The translations under genes were made by a program, and so were the position numbers. Below are positions 25,047-35,443 of a stretch of 64,000 bases of DNA, piece after piece. The notes under the pieces were generated by a model, which was not told the origin of the DNA, searched no databases, and saw nothing but the letters and a program-made list of their open reading frames with translations. The stretch is from Thermonema lapsum (GTDB lineage Bacteria; Bacteroidota; Bacteroidia; Cytophagales; Thermonemataceae): assembly GCF_011761635.1 (NCBI RefSeq), contig NZ_JAASRN010000003.1, positions 98,347 to 162,346 on the forward strand, given 5' to 3'. How positions within the stretch are numbered: the stretch's first letter is position 1; each line of letters opens with the position of its first letter.

Positions 25047-25667
25047 ATGCCAGGAATTATTGGAAAAAAAATCGGCATGACTAGCATCTACGGTGCCAAT
25101 GGGGAGCTTATCCCATGCACAGTGATAGAAGCTGGTCCTTGCGTGGTAACGCAAGTGAAGACGATCGAGAAGGACGGCTATAAAGCCGTTCAGCTGGGTT
25201 TTGGGGAGCGTAAAGAGAAAAACACCCCCAAGCCTCTGTTGGGTCATTTCCAAAAAGCAGGCACTACCCCCAAAATGAAACTCGTTGAGTTCAAGGACTT
25301 CGAAAAAGAGTTCAATTTGGGTGATGTAGTACGTATCGAAGACGTCTTCGAGGAAGGTGAGTACGTAGACGTCGTAGGTACTTCTAAGGGTAAAGGCTTC
25401 CAAGGGGTTGTAAAACGCCATGGTTTTGCTGGTGTAGGCGAAAGCACCCACGGTCAGCACAACCGTGAACGTGCGCCCGGTTCTATTGGTGCTTCTTCGT
25501 TCCCTTCTCGTGTATTCAAAGGGAAGCGCATGGCTGGTCGCACAGGCAATGACCGCGTGACCATCCAAAACTTGCGTGTTTTGAAAATCTACCCTGAGAA
25601 AAACCTCATTCTGGTGAGTGGGTCTGTACCCGGTGCTAAAAATTCATTTGTCATATTAGAGAAGTAA
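25047..25667 (+). CDS. rplC: 50S ribosomal protein L3
   Basis: L3 is an early assembly protein of the large subunit near the peptidyl transferase centre. The 206-residue product starts [12 protein letters not shown] and carries the signature [18 protein letters not shown] near the C-terminus. It is the first gene of the cluster here; rpsJ (S10), which usually precedes it, is absent. rplD follows after 4 nt. Confidence 0.98.
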   Translation: MPGIIGKKIGMTSIYGANGELIPCTVIEAGPCVVTQVKTIEKDGYKAVQLGFGERKEKNTPKPLLGHFQKAGTTPKMKLVEFKDFEKEFNLGDVVRIEDVFEEGEYVDVVGTSKGKGFQGVVKRHGFAGVGESTHGQHNRERAPGSIGASSFPSRVFKGKRMAGRTGNDRVTIQNLRVLKIYPEKNLILVSGSVPGAKNSFVILEK

Positions 25668-25671
25668 CATC

Positions 25672-26301
25672 ATGGAGTTAGCAGTATACAATATCAATGG
25701 GGAAGACACAGGGCGCAAAGTGACCCTGTCTGATGAGGTCTTCGGCATTACGCCCAACGACCACCTCATCTATTTGGATGTAAAACGTTACTTGGCAAAT
25801 CAACGCCAAGGTACCCACAAAACCAAAGAACGTAGCGAAATCTCCGGCTCTACCCGCAAACTCAGAAGGCAAAAAGGTACCGGCTTTGCCCGTATCGGTG
25901 ATATCAAATCGCCTTTATTGCGCGGAGGTGGACGCATCTTTGGACCCAAACCACGCGACTACAGCTTCAAGCTGAATAAGAAAGAAACTCGCTTGGCGCG
26001 TAAGTCAGCTTTGGCTTACAAAGCAAAAGAAAACAACATCCTAGTGTTGGAAAACTTCAGCTTTGAGCAGCCCAAAACCAAGCAATTCTTGGCTATCTTG
26101 CAAAAACTGGGCTTGGACAGCACCAAAACCCTGTTTGTATTACCAGGTTTGGACAAGATAGTTTACCTCTCTGCTCGCAACCTGCCCAAAGCACAAGTGT
26201 TGCCCGCTGAGCAAATCAATACCTATGCCATCTTGAATGCAGAGAAATTGGTGATTTGCGAAGGCGCTATCGAAAAAATCGAAAACACCTTAAATGCCTA
26301 A
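25672..26301 (+). CDS. rplD: 50S ribosomal protein L4
   Basis: L4 (209 residues) lines the peptide exit tunnel; its extended loop is visible as [19 protein letters not shown] followed by [13 protein letters not shown]. In gamma-proteobacteria L4 is the autogenous repressor of this operon; whether that holds here is unknown. rplW starts 8 nt after the stop. Confidence 0.98.
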   Translation: MELAVYNINGEDTGRKVTLSDEVFGITPNDHLIYLDVKRYLANQRQGTHKTKERSEISGSTRKLRRQKGTGFARIGDIKSPLLRGGGRIFGPKPRDYSFKLNKKETRLARKSALAYKAKENNILVLENFSFEQPKTKQFLAILQKLGLDSTKTLFVLPGLDKIVYLSARNLPKAQVLPAEQINTYAILNAEKLVICEGAIEKIENTLNA

Positions 26302-26309
26302 GACGAGTC

Positions 26310-26606
26310 ATGAAAGAGCTAACGGATATCATCATAAGACCCCACCTCTCGGAAAAGGCTACAGCGTTGCACGAAAAAGGTGTTTACACCTTCATCGTCA
26401 ACGATAAAGCCAACAAGGTGGAAATCAAAAAAGCCGTCGAAGCTATGTACGGCGTAACTGTAAAATCGGTGCGCACCCTGCGCTATCAAGGAAAAGTGAA
26501 AACCCGCTATACCAAGTCGCAAGTATTGACCGGGCGCACGCCTGCTTTCAAGAAAGCACTGGTGCAAGTAGCCGAGGGTGATTTTATCGACATCTACGAA
26601 GTATAA
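26310..26606 (+). CDS. rplW: 50S ribosomal protein L23
   Basis: L23 sits at the tunnel exit and docks trigger factor and SRP. I start it at MKELTDIIIRPHLSEKAT, the normal N-terminus, instead of an in-frame extension into rplD. The 98-residue length and the VRTLRYQGKVKTRY segment (about residues 57-70) are typical. A 48-nt spacer precedes rplB. Confidence 0.97.
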   Translation: MKELTDIIIRPHLSEKATALHEKGVYTFIVNDKANKVEIKKAVEAMYGVTVKSVRTLRYQGKVKTRYTKSQVLTGRTPAFKKALVQVAEGDFIDIYEV

Positions 26607-26654
26607 CCTAAGCCTGTAGAAAACCTATAGTGCTTCACTGATAAAGAAGAAACA

Positions 26655-27479
26655 ATGGCAGTAAAAAAATTAAAACCCATAACTCCCGGACAGCGCCACC
26701 GTATAGCGCCTGTCTTCGACGACATCACCACCGACACCCCCGAAAAGAGCTTGCTTAAGCCCTTGAAAAAAACCGGAGGGCGCAACAACCAAGGGCGTCG
26801 CAGTGCCCGCTATATCGGTGGTGGACACAAGCGCATGTATCGTATCATCGACTTCAAGCGCGACAAGTGGGATATCCCCGCCACTGTAAAAACCATCGAA
26901 TATGACCCCAACCGCAGTGCACGTATTGCCTTGGTGGTGTATAAAGATGGTGAAAAGCGCTATATCATTGCTCCGCAGGGCTTGCAAGTAGGGCAAACCA
27001 TCGTAGCAGGTGAAAACGTGGCTCCCGAGGTAGGCAATGCCTTACCCCTCAAAAACATACCGTTGGGTACCATCGTGCACAACATCGAGCTGAAGCCCGG
27101 CAAAGGTGGGGTCATGGCACGCAGTGCCGGTACTTATGCACAGCTGGTAGCAAAAGAAGATAAGTATGTTACGCTTAAGCTGCCTTCTGGCGAAATGCGT
27201 ATGGTTTTGGGGAACTGTATGGCAACCGTGGGGGCTGTATCTAACCCCGACCACATGAACGTTACCATTGGTAAAGCCGGGCGTTCTCGTTGGCTGGGAC
27301 GCCGTCCGCGCACTCGTGGTGTAGCAATGAACCCCATCGATCACCCCATGGGTGGTGGTGAAGGTCGTGCCTCTGGTGGGCATCCGCGTTCTCGTACCGG
27401 CTTGTATGCAAAAGGTAAGAAAACCCGCAATCCGAAGAAAGCTTCAAGCCGCCTAATCATCAGTAGAAGAAAAAAATAA
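26655..27479 (+). CDS. rplB: 50S ribosomal protein L2
   Basis: L2 is needed for subunit joining and peptidyl transfer. The 274-residue protein has the conserved [18 protein letters not shown] block near residue 50 and the functional His region [17 protein letters not shown] near 230. Start [16 protein letters not shown] is standard. rpsS follows after 11 nt. Confidence 0.98.
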   Translation: MAVKKLKPITPGQRHRIAPVFDDITTDTPEKSLLKPLKKTGGRNNQGRRSARYIGGGHKRMYRIIDFKRDKWDIPATVKTIEYDPNRSARIALVVYKDGEKRYIIAPQGLQVGQTIVAGENVAPEVGNALPLKNIPLGTIVHNIELKPGKGGVMARSAGTYAQLVAKEDKYVTLKLPSGEMRMVLGNCMATVGAVSNPDHMNVTIGKAGRSRWLGRRPRTRGVAMNPIDHPMGGGEGRASGGHPRSRTGLYAKGKKTRNPKKASSRLIISRRKK

Positions 27480-27490
27480 GCTAAGTACCT

Positions 27491-27769
27491 ATGGCACGTT
27501 CTCTAAAAAAAGGACCATACGTTGATTTTCGTCTTTTGAAAAAGATTGAAAAAATAAATGCTTCGGGGAAGAAAACCGTTATCAAAACTTGGTCGCGTCG
27601 TTCTACTATCTCCCCCGAGTTCATTGGACATACCTTCGCCGTACACAACGGAAACAAACACATCCCTGTGTATGTCACTGAGCAAATGGTAGGACATAAA
27701 CTGGGTGAATTTGCCCCTACCCGCAACTTCAGAGGGCACGCTGATAAGAAAGACAAAAAGAAAAGTTAA
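27491..27769 (+). CDS. rpsS: 30S ribosomal protein S19
   Basis: S19 lies in the head of the small subunit next to S13 and contacts the A-site region. The 92-residue product contains [20 protein letters not shown] and the C-terminal [12 protein letters not shown] typical of the family. A 43-nt spacer with a weak 6-bp stem (CGAGTA/TACTCG) separates it from rplV. Confidence 0.97.
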   Translation: MARSLKKGPYVDFRLLKKIEKINASGKKTVIKTWSRRSTISPEFIGHTFAVHNGNKHIPVYVTEQMVGHKLGEFAPTRNFRGHADKKDKKKS

Positions 27770-27812
27770 AACGAACGAGTAGCATCATCTATTACTCGGA
27801 AAAGAATTGACT

Positions 27813-28205
27813 ATGGAAGCAATTGCAAAACTGAGAAACGAACCCTCCTCGCCTCGCAAAATGCGTTTGGTGGCTGACCTTATCAGAGGAATGGAGGTAA
27901 CTCATGCCTTGGCGGTGCTCAAATACAGCCCCAAGCATGCCGCACGCCGACTGGAAAAACTCTTGTTGTCAGCCATCGCCAACTGGGAACAAAAATATCC
28001 TGAGGCTGATATCGAAGAAGCCGGATTGTATGTAAAAGAAATCCGTGTAGATGGCGGGCGCATGTTGAAGCGTCTCAGACCGGCTCCACAAGGACGTGCT
28101 TACCGTATCCGTAAGCGTTCAAATCATGTAACCATTGTAGTGGCTGCACGCGAACAAGCTCAATACAGCCCCGCAGAAGAAGTAAACAACGAAACCGAAG
28201 CATAA
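27813..28205 (+). CDS. rplV: 50S ribosomal protein L22
   Basis: L22 reaches into the exit tunnel and is a site of macrolide-resistance mutations. The ATG giving [20 protein letters not shown] is used, not a TTG two codons upstream. The long hairpin region [27 protein letters not shown] (cited in part: [16 protein letters not shown]) is intact. 130 residues; rpsC starts 3 nt later. Confidence 0.97.
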   Translation: MEAIAKLRNEPSSPRKMRLVADLIRGMEVTHALAVLKYSPKHAARRLEKLLLSAIANWEQKYPEADIEEAGLYVKEIRVDGGRMLKRLRPAPQGRAYRIRKRSNHVTIVVAAREQAQYSPAEEVNNETEA

Positions 28206-28208
28206 AAC

Positions 28209-28943
28209 ATGGGACAAAAGGTTAATCCAATAGGCTTACGACTGGGTATTATAAAAGGTTGGGAGTCCAACTGGTATGCCGATAAACGCGACTTCAAAGA
28301 CAAATTATACGAGGATTACCAGATTCGTCAATATATTGAAGCGCGTGTACCTAAAGGGAGCATCTCTAAAATCGCTATCGAGCGCACGCTCAAGCGGGTG
28401 ACCATTACTATTCACACTGCCCGCCCCGGTGTGATTATCGGTAAAGGAGGAGCCGAAGTAGACAAGCTGCGTGAAGAGCTGAAAAAACTCACCGGCAAAG
28501 ACGTTCAACTCAACATCTTCGAAATCAAACGCCCCGAGTTAGATGCTCGCTTGGTGGCTGAATCCATAGCACAACAACTGCGTGCACGTGTCTCTTATCG
28601 CCGTGCTATGAAGCAAGCCATCGAGGCAGCCATGCGGGTAGGTGCCGAAGGTATCAAAATCCGCTTGTCTGGTCGTTTGGGGGGTGCCGAAATGGCGCGT
28701 AGCGAAGAATACAAAGAGGGGCGTGTGCCGCTGCATACCCTCCGTGCCGATATCGACTATGCCCTTGCCGAAGCTTTGACCACCTATGGTCTCATTGGGG
28801 TGAAAGTGTGGATATTCAAAGGCGAGGTGTACGAAAAACCCGACTTCTACAACTTGGGCGAAGAAAAGAAGCAGCGTAAAAGAGGTGGAGGAGCTACTGA
28901 AGGGCGTGCGCGTCGTGCTCGTAGAAGAAAGCGCAACAACTAA
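28209..28943 (+). CDS. rpsC: 30S ribosomal protein S3
   Basis: S3 forms part of the mRNA entry channel and helicase. The 244-residue protein has a KH domain ([20 protein letters not shown], about residues 70-90) and the C-terminal domain block [12 protein letters not shown]. The end is a Lys/Arg-rich tail ([20 protein letters not shown]), which is common in this phylum. Confidence 0.98.
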   Translation: MGQKVNPIGLRLGIIKGWESNWYADKRDFKDKLYEDYQIRQYIEARVPKGSISKIAIERTLKRVTITIHTARPGVIIGKGGAEVDKLREELKKLTGKDVQLNIFEIKRPELDARLVAESIAQQLRARVSYRRAMKQAIEAAMRVGAEGIKIRLSGRLGGAEMARSEEYKEGRVPLHTLRADIDYALAEALTTYGLIGVKVWIFKGEVYEKPDFYNLGEEKKQRKRGGGATEGRARRARRRKRNN

Positions 28944-28976
28944 GCGACAGATTACTCGAATTAAAACGAAAGAATC

Positions 28977-29396
28977 ATGTTACAGCCTAAAAGAACCATA
29001 TATAGAAAGCAGCAAAAAGGGCGCACCGAAGGGGTCGCTACGCGCGGCTTCAGCATTGCCTTTGGTGATTTTGCCATCAAGGCTCTTGAGCCCGGATGGA
29101 TTACCGCCCGCCAAATAGAAGCGGCTCGTATTGCCATGACCCGTGCCATGAAGCGTGAAGGGCGCGTTTGGATTCGCATCTTCCCCGACAAACCCATCAC
29201 CAAAAAACCCGCAGAGGTGCGTATGGGTAAAGGGAAAGGGAACCCTGAATATTGGGTAGCGCCTGTGAAAGCCGGAACCATCTTGTTTGAAATCGATGGC
29301 GTAAGACCCGAACTAGCACAAGAAGCCCTGCGCTTAGCAGCTCAGAAGCTGCCTATCCGTACCAAGTTTGTTGTGCGCCATGATTATGTAGGTTAA
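28977..29396 (+). CDS. rplP: 50S ribosomal protein L16
   Basis: L16 helps position the A-site tRNA acceptor end. The 139-residue product begins [16 protein letters not shown] and has the [19 protein letters not shown] block near residue 80. It follows rpsC by 33 nt and precedes rpmC by 19 nt, in the usual order. Confidence 0.98.
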   Translation: MLQPKRTIYRKQQKGRTEGVATRGFSIAFGDFAIKALEPGWITARQIEAARIAMTRAMKREGRVWIRIFPDKPITKKPAEVRMGKGKGNPEYWVAPVKAGTILFEIDGVRPELAQEALRLAAQKLPIRTKFVVRHDYVG

Positions 29397-29415
29397 TTCT
29401 AAAAGAGCAAGTATT

Positions 29416-29628
29416 ATGAAAATGCAAGAAATACGGGCGTTGAGCACAGCAGAGCTGCAAGCTAAGCTGAAAGAGGAAAAGCGCAACCTTCAAAAACTGC
29501 GCTTTGCCAACGCTATTTCACCCATAGAGAACCCTATGAGAATTCGTGAAACCAAAAAGCTCATCGCGCGCATCCTGACCGAACTGCGTGCACGCGAATT
29601 GGGCATCGCACCTTCAAAAGCTGAATAA
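29416..29628 (+). CDS. rpmC: 50S ribosomal protein L29
   Basis: L29 is a small helical-hairpin protein beside L23 at the tunnel exit. The 70-residue product contains [20 protein letters not shown] and [19 protein letters not shown], matching both helices. rpsQ begins 5 nt after. Confidence 0.95.
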   Translation: MKMQEIRALSTAELQAKLKEEKRNLQKLRFANAISPIENPMRIRETKKLIARILTELRARELGIAPSKAE

Positions 29629-29633
29629 GACCT

Positions 29634-29903
29634 ATGGAAGCAACAAAAGTCGTAAGAAATAGACGCAAAGAACGTGTGGGCAAAGTCGTATCCAACAAAA
29701 TGGATAAGTCGATTGTGGTAGCTGTTGAGCGTAAAGTAAAACACCCTATGTACGGTAAGTTCATGCTCAAGACTACCAAATTTATGGCACACGACGAGAA
29801 AAACGAGTGCGGCATCGGCGATATCGTCCGCATTATGGAGTGCCGCCCCTTGAGCAAAAGAAAACGCTGGAGATTAGTTGAAATCATTGAAAAGGCTAAA
29901 TAA
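29634..29903 (+). CDS. rpsQ: 30S ribosomal protein S17
   Basis: S17 is an OB-fold protein that binds 16S rRNA early in assembly. The 89-residue product has [20 protein letters not shown] and the [19 protein letters not shown] block. It lies 2 nt before rplN. Confidence 0.97.
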   Translation: MEATKVVRNRRKERVGKVVSNKMDKSIVVAVERKVKHPMYGKFMLKTTKFMAHDEKNECGIGDIVRIMECRPLSKRKRWRLVEIIEKAK

Positions 29904-29905
29904 TC

Positions 29906-30274
29906 ATGATAAGACAAGAGTCAAGACTCAAAGTAGCCGATAATACCGGTGCCAAAGAGGTACTGTGCATTCGTGTATTGGGTGGTAGCGGTAAAAAATA
30001 TGCTACCGTAGGCGACCAAATCGTGGTCAGCGTAAAATCAGCCACCCCCAACGGTACTGCCAAAAAAGGCATGGTGTCCAGAGCGGTGATTGTACGCACT
30101 AAAAAAGAAGTGCGCCGCAGAGACGGGTCTTATATTCGCTTCGAAGACAACGCCGTAGTGCTGCTCAACAACCAAGGAGAAATGCGTGGTACTCGTATCT
30201 TCGGTCCCGTAGCACGCGAATTGCGTGAAAAACAATTCATGAAAATCGTTTCATTGGCTCCAGAAGTATTGTAA
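29906..30274 (+). CDS. rplN: 50S ribosomal protein L14
   Basis: L14 forms inter-subunit bridges and binds the silencing factor RsfS. The 122-residue product starts [20 protein letters not shown] and contains the family signature around [20 protein letters not shown]. The length equals the bacterial norm. rplX begins 2 nt later. Confidence 0.98.
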   Translation: MIRQESRLKVADNTGAKEVLCIRVLGGSGKKYATVGDQIVVSVKSATPNGTAKKGMVSRAVIVRTKKEVRRRDGSYIRFEDNAVVLLNNQGEMRGTRIFGPVARELREKQFMKIVSLAPEVL

Positions 30275-30276
30275 TT

Positions 30277-30618
30277 ATGGAAAGGAAATATAATAAGCAA
30301 CCTAAGCTCAACATCAAGACTGGCGACCAAGTAAAAGTGATTGCTGGTGATGAGCGCGGTAAAACAGGTGTAGTAAAAAAGGTGCTCCGCAAAGAGCATC
30401 GTGTGATTGTGGAAGGGCTCAACATAGTCAAAAAACATGTGAAACCGTCGGCACAAAACCCACAAGGCGGTATCATTGAAATGGAAGCCCCCATCCACAT
30501 CAGCAATGTGATGCTGATTGACCCCAAAACGGGGGAACCTACCCGTGTAGGTCGTCGTCGTGACGAAAACGGTAAGTTGAGAAGATATTCAAAGAAAACT
30601 AACGAATTCATAGACTAA
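30277..30618 (+). CDS. rplX: 50S ribosomal protein L24
   Basis: L24 starts large-subunit assembly by binding the 5' domain of 23S rRNA. The 113-residue protein has the KOW motif [20 protein letters not shown] at residues about 15-34. The basic C-terminal part is normal for the family. rplE follows after one base. Confidence 0.97.
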   Translation: MERKYNKQPKLNIKTGDQVKVIAGDERGKTGVVKKVLRKEHRVIVEGLNIVKKHVKPSAQNPQGGIIEMEAPIHISNVMLIDPKTGEPTRVGRRRDENGKLRRYSKKTNEFID

Positions 30619-30619
30619 G

Positions 30620-31195
30620 ATGGGAAATAAAGTTGCAAATTACACGCCCAACTTAAAGAAGCACTACAGAGAACAAGTAGTGCCCGCGCTGATGAAGAAA
30701 TTCAATTACAAGTCAGTGATGCAAGCGCCCCGTTTGGTGAAAATTGTCATCAACAAGGGGATAGGAGCGGCTGTAGCCGACAAAAAACTTGTAGATCAAG
30801 GAATAGAAGAGTTGACCGCCATCACTGGACAGCGCGCAGTGCCCACTATTGCCAAAAAATCGGTATCGAACTTTAAGCTACGTGAAGGCATGCCTATTGG
30901 TGCTAAAGTTACCTTGCGTGGCGACCGCATGTATGAGTTCCTCGAGCGTTTGATTATGGTGGCGCTGCCTCGTGTGCGCGACTTTGAGGGGGTAAGTGAC
31001 CGCGGTTTCGATGGACGTGGTAACTATACCTTAGGGATAAAAGAGCAAATCATCTTCCCTGAGATTAGTATTGATAAAGTAAGCAAAATTTCAGGTATGG
31101 ATGTCACCTTTGTGACTACTGCCGAAACCGACGAAGAAGCTTACGAACTCCTTAAAGAATTAGGAATGCCTTTTGCAAACGCTCACAAAAAATAA
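30620..31195 (+). CDS. rplE: 50S ribosomal protein L5
   Basis: L5 binds 5S rRNA and forms the central protuberance. The 191-residue product has the signature VVINKG-like segment ([12 protein letters not shown]) and the block [18 protein letters not shown]. The end is slightly longer than average. rpsN starts 8 nt after. Confidence 0.98.
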   Translation: MGNKVANYTPNLKKHYREQVVPALMKKFNYKSVMQAPRLVKIVINKGIGAAVADKKLVDQGIEELTAITGQRAVPTIAKKSVSNFKLREGMPIGAKVTLRGDRMYEFLERLIMVALPRVRDFEGVSDRGFDGRGNYTLGIKEQIIFPEISIDKVSKISGMDVTFVTTAETDEEAYELLKELGMPFANAHKK

Positions 31196-31203
31196 AATAG
31201 ACT

Positions 31204-31473
31204 ATGGCAAAAGAATCCATAAAAGCCAGAGAACGAAAAAGACAAAAAATGGTGGCGCTCTATGCCGAAAAACGCAAGCGCCTGAAAGAAGAAGGCAACT
31301 GGGAAGCGCTTGACAAACTGCCGCGCAACTCCTCTCCAGTACGCCTTCGCAACCGTTGCTCTATTACCGGGCGCCCCCGCGGATATATGCGTAAATTCGG
31401 GCTTTGCCGTAACATGTTCCGCAAACTGGCTTCAGAAGGTAAAATACCGGGAGTAGTCAAAGCCAGTTGGTAA
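31204..31473 (+). CDS. rpsN: 30S ribosomal protein S14 (zinc-independent type)
   Basis: S14 is in the 30S head and is needed for late assembly. This 89-residue form is the long type that lacks paired CxxC motifs (the two Cys in [19 protein letters not shown] do not form them), so it does not bind zinc. Its stop codon touches an inverted repeat with a T tract, and a promoter follows, which breaks the cluster into two transcriptional parts. Confidence 0.97.
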   Translation: MAKESIKARERKRQKMVALYAEKRKRLKEEGNWEALDKLPRNSSPVRLRNRCSITGRPRGYMRKFGLCRNMFRKLASEGKIPGVVKASW

Positions 31474-31496
31474 TCCAATGATTTATTGGATTTTTC
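31472..31496 (+). terminator. Terminator or attenuator between rpsN and rpsH
   Basis: AATCCAAT and ATTGGATT form a perfect 8-bp stem with a GATTT loop, followed by TTTC. It is A/T-rich and so probably leaky, reducing but not stopping read-through into rpsH. Confidence 0.6.
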
Positions 31497-31516
31497 AATG
31501 GCGTTTCATATATTTG
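31486..31516 (+). promoter_or_regulatory. Internal promoter upstream of rpsH
   Basis: TTG (31486-31488), 20 nt, then TATATTTG (31509-31516), a full TAnnTTTG match, about 38 nt before the rpsH start. The -33 element lies inside the hairpin of the preceding terminator. Confidence 0.75.
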
Positions 31517-31553
31517 CAAGCCAATTTTGAAAAAAGAGAAAAACGCAAGCAAT

Positions 31554-31952
31554 ATGCATACTGATCCAATTGCCGATTACCTAACGCGCATTCGTAACGC
31601 GGTACGTGCAGGGCACCGCATCGTGGAAGTACCTGCTTCGAACCTGAAGAAGGAAATCACTAAGGTGCTCTTCGATAAAGGCTACATCTTGAATTATAAA
31701 TTCGACGATAGCACCCCGCAAGGCACCATCAAAATAGCCTTGAAATATCATCCGATAACCAAGGAACCGGCTATCGTTGATATCAAACGCATCAGTAAAC
31801 CCGGTTTGCGCAAGTATGCCAAGGCATCGGAGCTGCCGCGTGTATTGAACGGCTTAGGAATTGCTATCCTTTCTACTTCGAAAGGTGTCATGTCTGACAA
31901 AGAAGCACGCAAGCTGAATGTAGGTGGCGAAGTGCTTTGCTACGTGTACTAA
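31554..31952 (+). CDS. rpsH: 30S ribosomal protein S8
   Basis: S8 organises the central domain of 16S rRNA and is the autogenous repressor of the spc operon in E. coli. The start [16 protein letters not shown] is standard (a TTG nine codons upstream is rejected). 132 residues, with the C-terminal signature [20 protein letters not shown]. It is the first gene behind the internal promoter, so it could govern the genes after it. Confidence 0.97.
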   Translation: MHTDPIADYLTRIRNAVRAGHRIVEVPASNLKKEITKVLFDKGYILNYKFDDSTPQGTIKIALKYHPITKEPAIVDIKRISKPGLRKYAKASELPRVLNGLGIAILSTSKGVMSDKEARKLNVGGEVLCYVY

Positions 31953-31969
31953 TTTCAAACGTAAAGAAA

Positions 31970-32527
31970 ATGTCAAGAATAGGCAAAAAACCAATCGTAA
32001 TACCTGACAAGGTGACCGTTAGCGTTTCGCCTGAAAACGTAGTCACCATTAAGGGACCCAAAGGGGAGTTGTCGCAGCAGGTAAACCCTGCCATCACCGT
32101 AGAAGTGGTGGATAAAGCCATTGTGCTCAAGCGCCCCGACGAAAGCAAACAAATGCGCGCCTATCATGGCTTGTATCGCGCACTCCTGAACAATATGGTG
32201 ATAGGAGTAACCGAGGGATACAAGAAAGAAATGGAACTGGTAGGGGTAGGTTATCGCGCGACTGTAAATGGCAACGTTATTGAATTTGCTTTGGGTTATT
32301 CGCACCCCATTTTCTTTGTTCTGCCTCCCGAAGTAAAAGCAACGGCAACAGCCGAAAAAGGGAAAAACCCTACGATTATTTTGGAAAGCATCGACAAGCA
32401 ATTATTGGGGCATGTGGCTGCCAAAATACGCTCCTTCCGTAAGCCTGAGCCTTACAAAGGAAAGGGTATTCGTTTTGTGGGTGAACAAGTTAGAAGAAAA
32501 GCAGGTAAAGCTGCAGCTAAAAAATAA
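31970..32527 (+). CDS. rplF: 50S ribosomal protein L6
   Basis: L6 lies near the factor-binding site. I start it at [15 protein letters not shown], the family N-terminus, 17 nt after rpsH. The 185-residue protein consists of two similar domains and ends with [20 protein letters not shown], the usual signature. Confidence 0.98.
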   Translation: MSRIGKKPIVIPDKVTVSVSPENVVTIKGPKGELSQQVNPAITVEVVDKAIVLKRPDESKQMRAYHGLYRALLNNMVIGVTEGYKKEMELVGVGYRATVNGNVIEFALGYSHPIFFVLPPEVKATATAEKGKNPTIILESIDKQLLGHVAAKIRSFRKPEPYKGKGIRFVGEQVRRKAGKAAAKK

Positions 32528-32532
32528 TCATT

Positions 32533-32892
32533 ATGGCTACAAAAGAGCAACTTAAAAAAATAGAGCGTCGAGCACGCATCAAAAAAGGCTTGCGCAAACG
32601 CATTCGTGGAACTGCCGAGCGCCCGCGCTTATGCGTCTTCCGTTCCAATAGACGTATTTACGCACAAATCATCAACGATGAGCTAGGTGTTACCTTGGCA
32701 GCTGCCTCTTCTTATGACCTCAAAACCGACTCCTTAAACGTAGAGGTAGCTAAGCAAGTAGGTAAGCTGATAGCAGAGCGTGCCGTAGCCAATGGCATTA
32801 AAAAAGTAGTTTTTGACCGAAACGGCTACCTGTATCACGGGCGTGTGAAAGCTTTGGCAGAAGGTGCTCGTGAAGGAGGTTTGGAATTCTAA
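32533..32892 (+). CDS. rplR: 50S ribosomal protein L18
   Basis: L18 binds 5S rRNA together with L5. The 119-residue protein contains [20 protein letters not shown] and [20 protein letters not shown], both typical. It starts 5 nt after rplF. Confidence 0.97.
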   Translation: MATKEQLKKIERRARIKKGLRKRIRGTAERPRLCVFRSNRRIYAQIINDELGVTLAAASSYDLKTDSLNVEVAKQVGKLIAERAVANGIKKVVFDRNGYLYHGRVKALAEGAREGGLEF

Positions 32893-32914
32893 CCTAAAAC
32901 AGATAGAAAGAACA

Positions 32915-33424
32915 ATGGCTAAAAAAACTATACGTGTAAGCAACGATGACCTTAAGCATCGCGTGGTAGCTATCAAACGCGTTGCGAAGGTGGTAAAGGG
33001 GGGTCGTCGTTTCAGCTTTGCTGCTATCGTAGTAGTAGGTAACGAAAACGGCATTGTGGGTTACGGCTTGGGTAAAGCCGCCGAAGTAACCGATGCCATC
33101 ACTAAAGGCATAGAAGATGCCAAGAAAAACCTCATCGAAGTACCTGTAATTAAAGGTACCATCCCGCATGATGTGTATGGCAAATATGACGGTAGCCGCG
33201 TGATGCTGCGCCCTGCCTCTGATGGTACCGGAGTTATTGCCGGTGGTGCCATGCGTGCCGTGCTTGAAAGTGCCGGTATTCACAACGTATTGGCTAAAGC
33301 GTTGGGTTCTACCAACCCGCACAACGCCATCAAGGCTACCTTTGATGCCTTGATGAAGCTGCGTGCACCCCATGTGGTAGCTATGCACCGTGGCGTAACT
33401 TTGGACAAAGTATTTAACGGATAA
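32915..33424 (+). CDS. rpsE: 30S ribosomal protein S5
   Basis: S5 shapes decoding accuracy at the mRNA entry site. The ATG giving [20 protein letters not shown] is used; the longer frame overlapping rplR is rejected. The 169-residue product has the double-stranded RNA-binding-like N-domain with [18 protein letters not shown] and the C-terminal [20 protein letters not shown]. Confidence 0.98.
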   Translation: MAKKTIRVSNDDLKHRVVAIKRVAKVVKGGRRFSFAAIVVVGNENGIVGYGLGKAAEVTDAITKGIEDAKKNLIEVPVIKGTIPHDVYGKYDGSRVMLRPASDGTGVIAGGAMRAVLESAGIHNVLAKALGSTNPHNAIKATFDALMKLRAPHVVAMHRGVTLDKVFNG

Positions 33425-33429
33425 AACAA

Positions 33430-33612
33430 ATGGCAAGAGTCAAAATCAAACAAGTAAAAAGCTTGATTAACCGCCCCAAAAAACAGCGTCAAACCATCGA
33501 AGCCCTGGGGTTAGGTAAAATCAACAAAACTGTTGAGCACGAATTGAACCCTGCCATTGAAGGGATGATTCGTAAAGTGGCTCATCTTATCGAAGTAGAA
33601 TATTTGTCTTAA
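33430..33612 (+). CDS. rpmD: 50S ribosomal protein L30
   Basis: L30 is a small protein of the large subunit, not present in all bacteria. The 60-residue product has VKSLINRPKKQRQTIEALGL, the family core. It starts 5 nt after rpsE and is followed by a 46-nt spacer. Confidence 0.95.
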   Translation: MARVKIKQVKSLINRPKKQRQTIEALGLGKINKTVEHELNPAIEGMIRKVAHLIEVEYLS

Positions 33613-33658
33613 TATCGTTTTTAGCGTTCAGCGAAAGCGAGTTAAATTAGAAAACAAT

Positions 33659-34111
33659 ATGAAATTACACACTCTAAAACCTGCAAAGGGCGCTACCAAA
33701 AAAAGAAAGCGCATCGGGCGTGGACCCGGCTCGGGGCGCGGGGGAACCTCTACCCGTGGACACAAAGGACATAAGTCCCGCTCAGGCTATTCTCAAAAAC
33801 TGGGTTTTGAAGGTGGGCAAATGCCCCTTCAACGCCGTGTGCCCAAGTTTGGCTTTAAAAACCCCTTCCGTGTAGAATACAAGCCCATCAATTTGGACAC
33901 TCTACAATCTTTGGCTGAAACCTACAAGCTCGACTCCATCGATATCCATACGCTCAGAGAGCATGGCTTGGCTTCTAAGAAAGACTTGGTGAAAATCTTG
34001 GGACGTGGCGAGCTGAAAACCAAGCTGAATGTAGCAGCCCATGCTTTCTCTGCTTCGGCAAAAGCCGCTATCGAAAACTTAGGTGGAACAGCTACGCTTA
34101 TTGAGTCATAA
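33659..34111 (+). CDS. rplO: 50S ribosomal protein L15
   Basis: L15 is a late-assembly protein. The 150-residue product has the Gly/Arg-rich N-terminal extension (KRIGRGPGSGRGGTSTRG) and the C-terminal block VAAHAFSASAKAAIENLGG. secY starts 2 nt after its stop, so the two are translationally close. Confidence 0.98.
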   Translation: MKLHTLKPAKGATKKRKRIGRGPGSGRGGTSTRGHKGHKSRSGYSQKLGFEGGQMPLQRRVPKFGFKNPFRVEYKPINLDTLQSLAETYKLDSIDIHTLREHGLASKKDLVKILGRGELKTKLNVAAHAFSASAKAAIENLGGTATLIES

Positions 34112-34113
34112 TC

Positions 34114-35439
34114 ATGAAGAAGCTTATCAATACATTTAAGGATATATTCTCTATCCCCGAACTTAAGCGGCGCATCATCAACACCATCTTGTTGTTGATG
34201 GTGTTCCGTTTAGGTTCTTATGTGGTATTACCCGGGATAGACCCAACCAAGCTCCAGTCTTCTTTTCAAGACATCCGAGGGCTGCTCGATACTTTCTTGG
34301 GTGGGGCTTTTGGGCGTGCCTCTATCTTTGCCCTGGGCATCATGCCTTATATTTCTGCCTCTATTGTGGTGCAGTTGCTTACTGTGGCACTGCCCGAATT
34401 CCAAAAGATGCAGCGCAAAGAAGGGGAAGCAGGACGCAAAAAATTAACTCGCATCACACGCCTGCTGACCATCGCCATCACCCTTGTGCAGTCTTTTGCT
34501 TTCTTGGCTACTATCAATAGCGACGCACTGGTGGTAAGCCGTTCTTTCTTTACCTTCTCTTCTGTTATCTTGCTGACTACCGGCACCATCTTTTGTATGT
34601 GGCTGGGTGAACGCATCACAGAGCGGGGGATTGGCAACGGTATATCTCTGCTTATTATGATTGGTATCATCTCGCGCTTTCCCAAAGCTATCTACCAAGA
34701 GGTAGAAACCGCATTGGTAGGGGTTGGTGGCGAGCTGAAATTAGTCTTGGAAGCAGTGGTGCTGATTTTGGTTGTGATGGGTATCGTTATGCTTACACAA
34801 GCCGTGCGTAATGTGCCGGTGCAGTATGCCAAACAAGTGGTGGGCAACAAAGTGTGGGGCGGGCGTCGCCAAATGCTGCCTTTGCGCCTCAATGCCGCAG
34901 GGGTGATGCCTATCATCTTCGCACAGTCCTTGATGTTTCTGCCTGCTATGCTTGCCGGCTTGTTTGCAAGCCCTGATAGCGATTTGGCTGTTACTATAGG
35001 CATGTTCTCGAATCCTTTCACCTGGCAATACAACCTGGTGTTTGGCATTCTCATCATTCTATTCACTTTCTTCTATACAGCCATCACCATTGACCCGCGT
35101 CAGATAGCAGACGACCTGAAAAGGAGCGGCGGTTTTATTCCCGGCATAAAGCCTGGTGAGCCCACGGCTCATTATATCGATAGCATCTTATCAAAAATCA
35201 CTTTGCCAGGCTCTATCTTCCTGGCTATTGTAGCCATCATTCCTGCCATTGTGCAGTATTTTGGTGTATCGAGTGATTTTGCACAGTTCTATGGCGGTAC
35301 CTCACTTTTGATTATGGTGGGTGTAGTAGCCGATACCGTGCAACAGGTAGATGCTTATTTGATTCAAAAACGTTATGAATCGTTGATGAAAAGCGGACAA
35401 ATAAGCTCGCCCGTTGGCGGTACAATAGATGTGGCATAG
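34114..35439 (+). CDS. secY: Protein translocase subunit SecY
   Basis: SecY is the membrane channel of the Sec translocase, used both for lipoproteins and for T9SS clients such as the protease at the left of this window. The 441-residue protein has ten hydrophobic segments, with the plug/TM2 region LGIMPYISASIVVQLL near residues 73-88 and the cytoplasmic loop DDLKRSGGFIPGIKPGEPT near 331-349. Its position between rplO and map is standard. Confidence 0.98.
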   Translation: MKKLINTFKDIFSIPELKRRIINTILLLMVFRLGSYVVLPGIDPTKLQSSFQDIRGLLDTFLGGAFGRASIFALGIMPYISASIVVQLLTVALPEFQKMQRKEGEAGRKKLTRITRLLTIAITLVQSFAFLATINSDALVVSRSFFTFSSVILLTTGTIFCMWLGERITERGIGNGISLLIMIGIISRFPKAIYQEVETALVGVGGELKLVLEAVVLILVVMGIVMLTQAVRNVPVQYAKQVVGNKVWGGRRQMLPLRLNAAGVMPIIFAQSLMFLPAMLAGLFASPDSDLAVTIGMFSNPFTWQYNLVFGILIILFTFFYTAITIDPRQIADDLKRSGGFIPGIKPGEPTAHYIDSILSKITLPGSIFLAIVAIIPAIVQYFGVSSDFAQFYGGTSLLIMVGVVADTVQQVDAYLIQKRYESLMKSGQISSPVGGTIDVA

Positions 35440-35443
35440 CACT

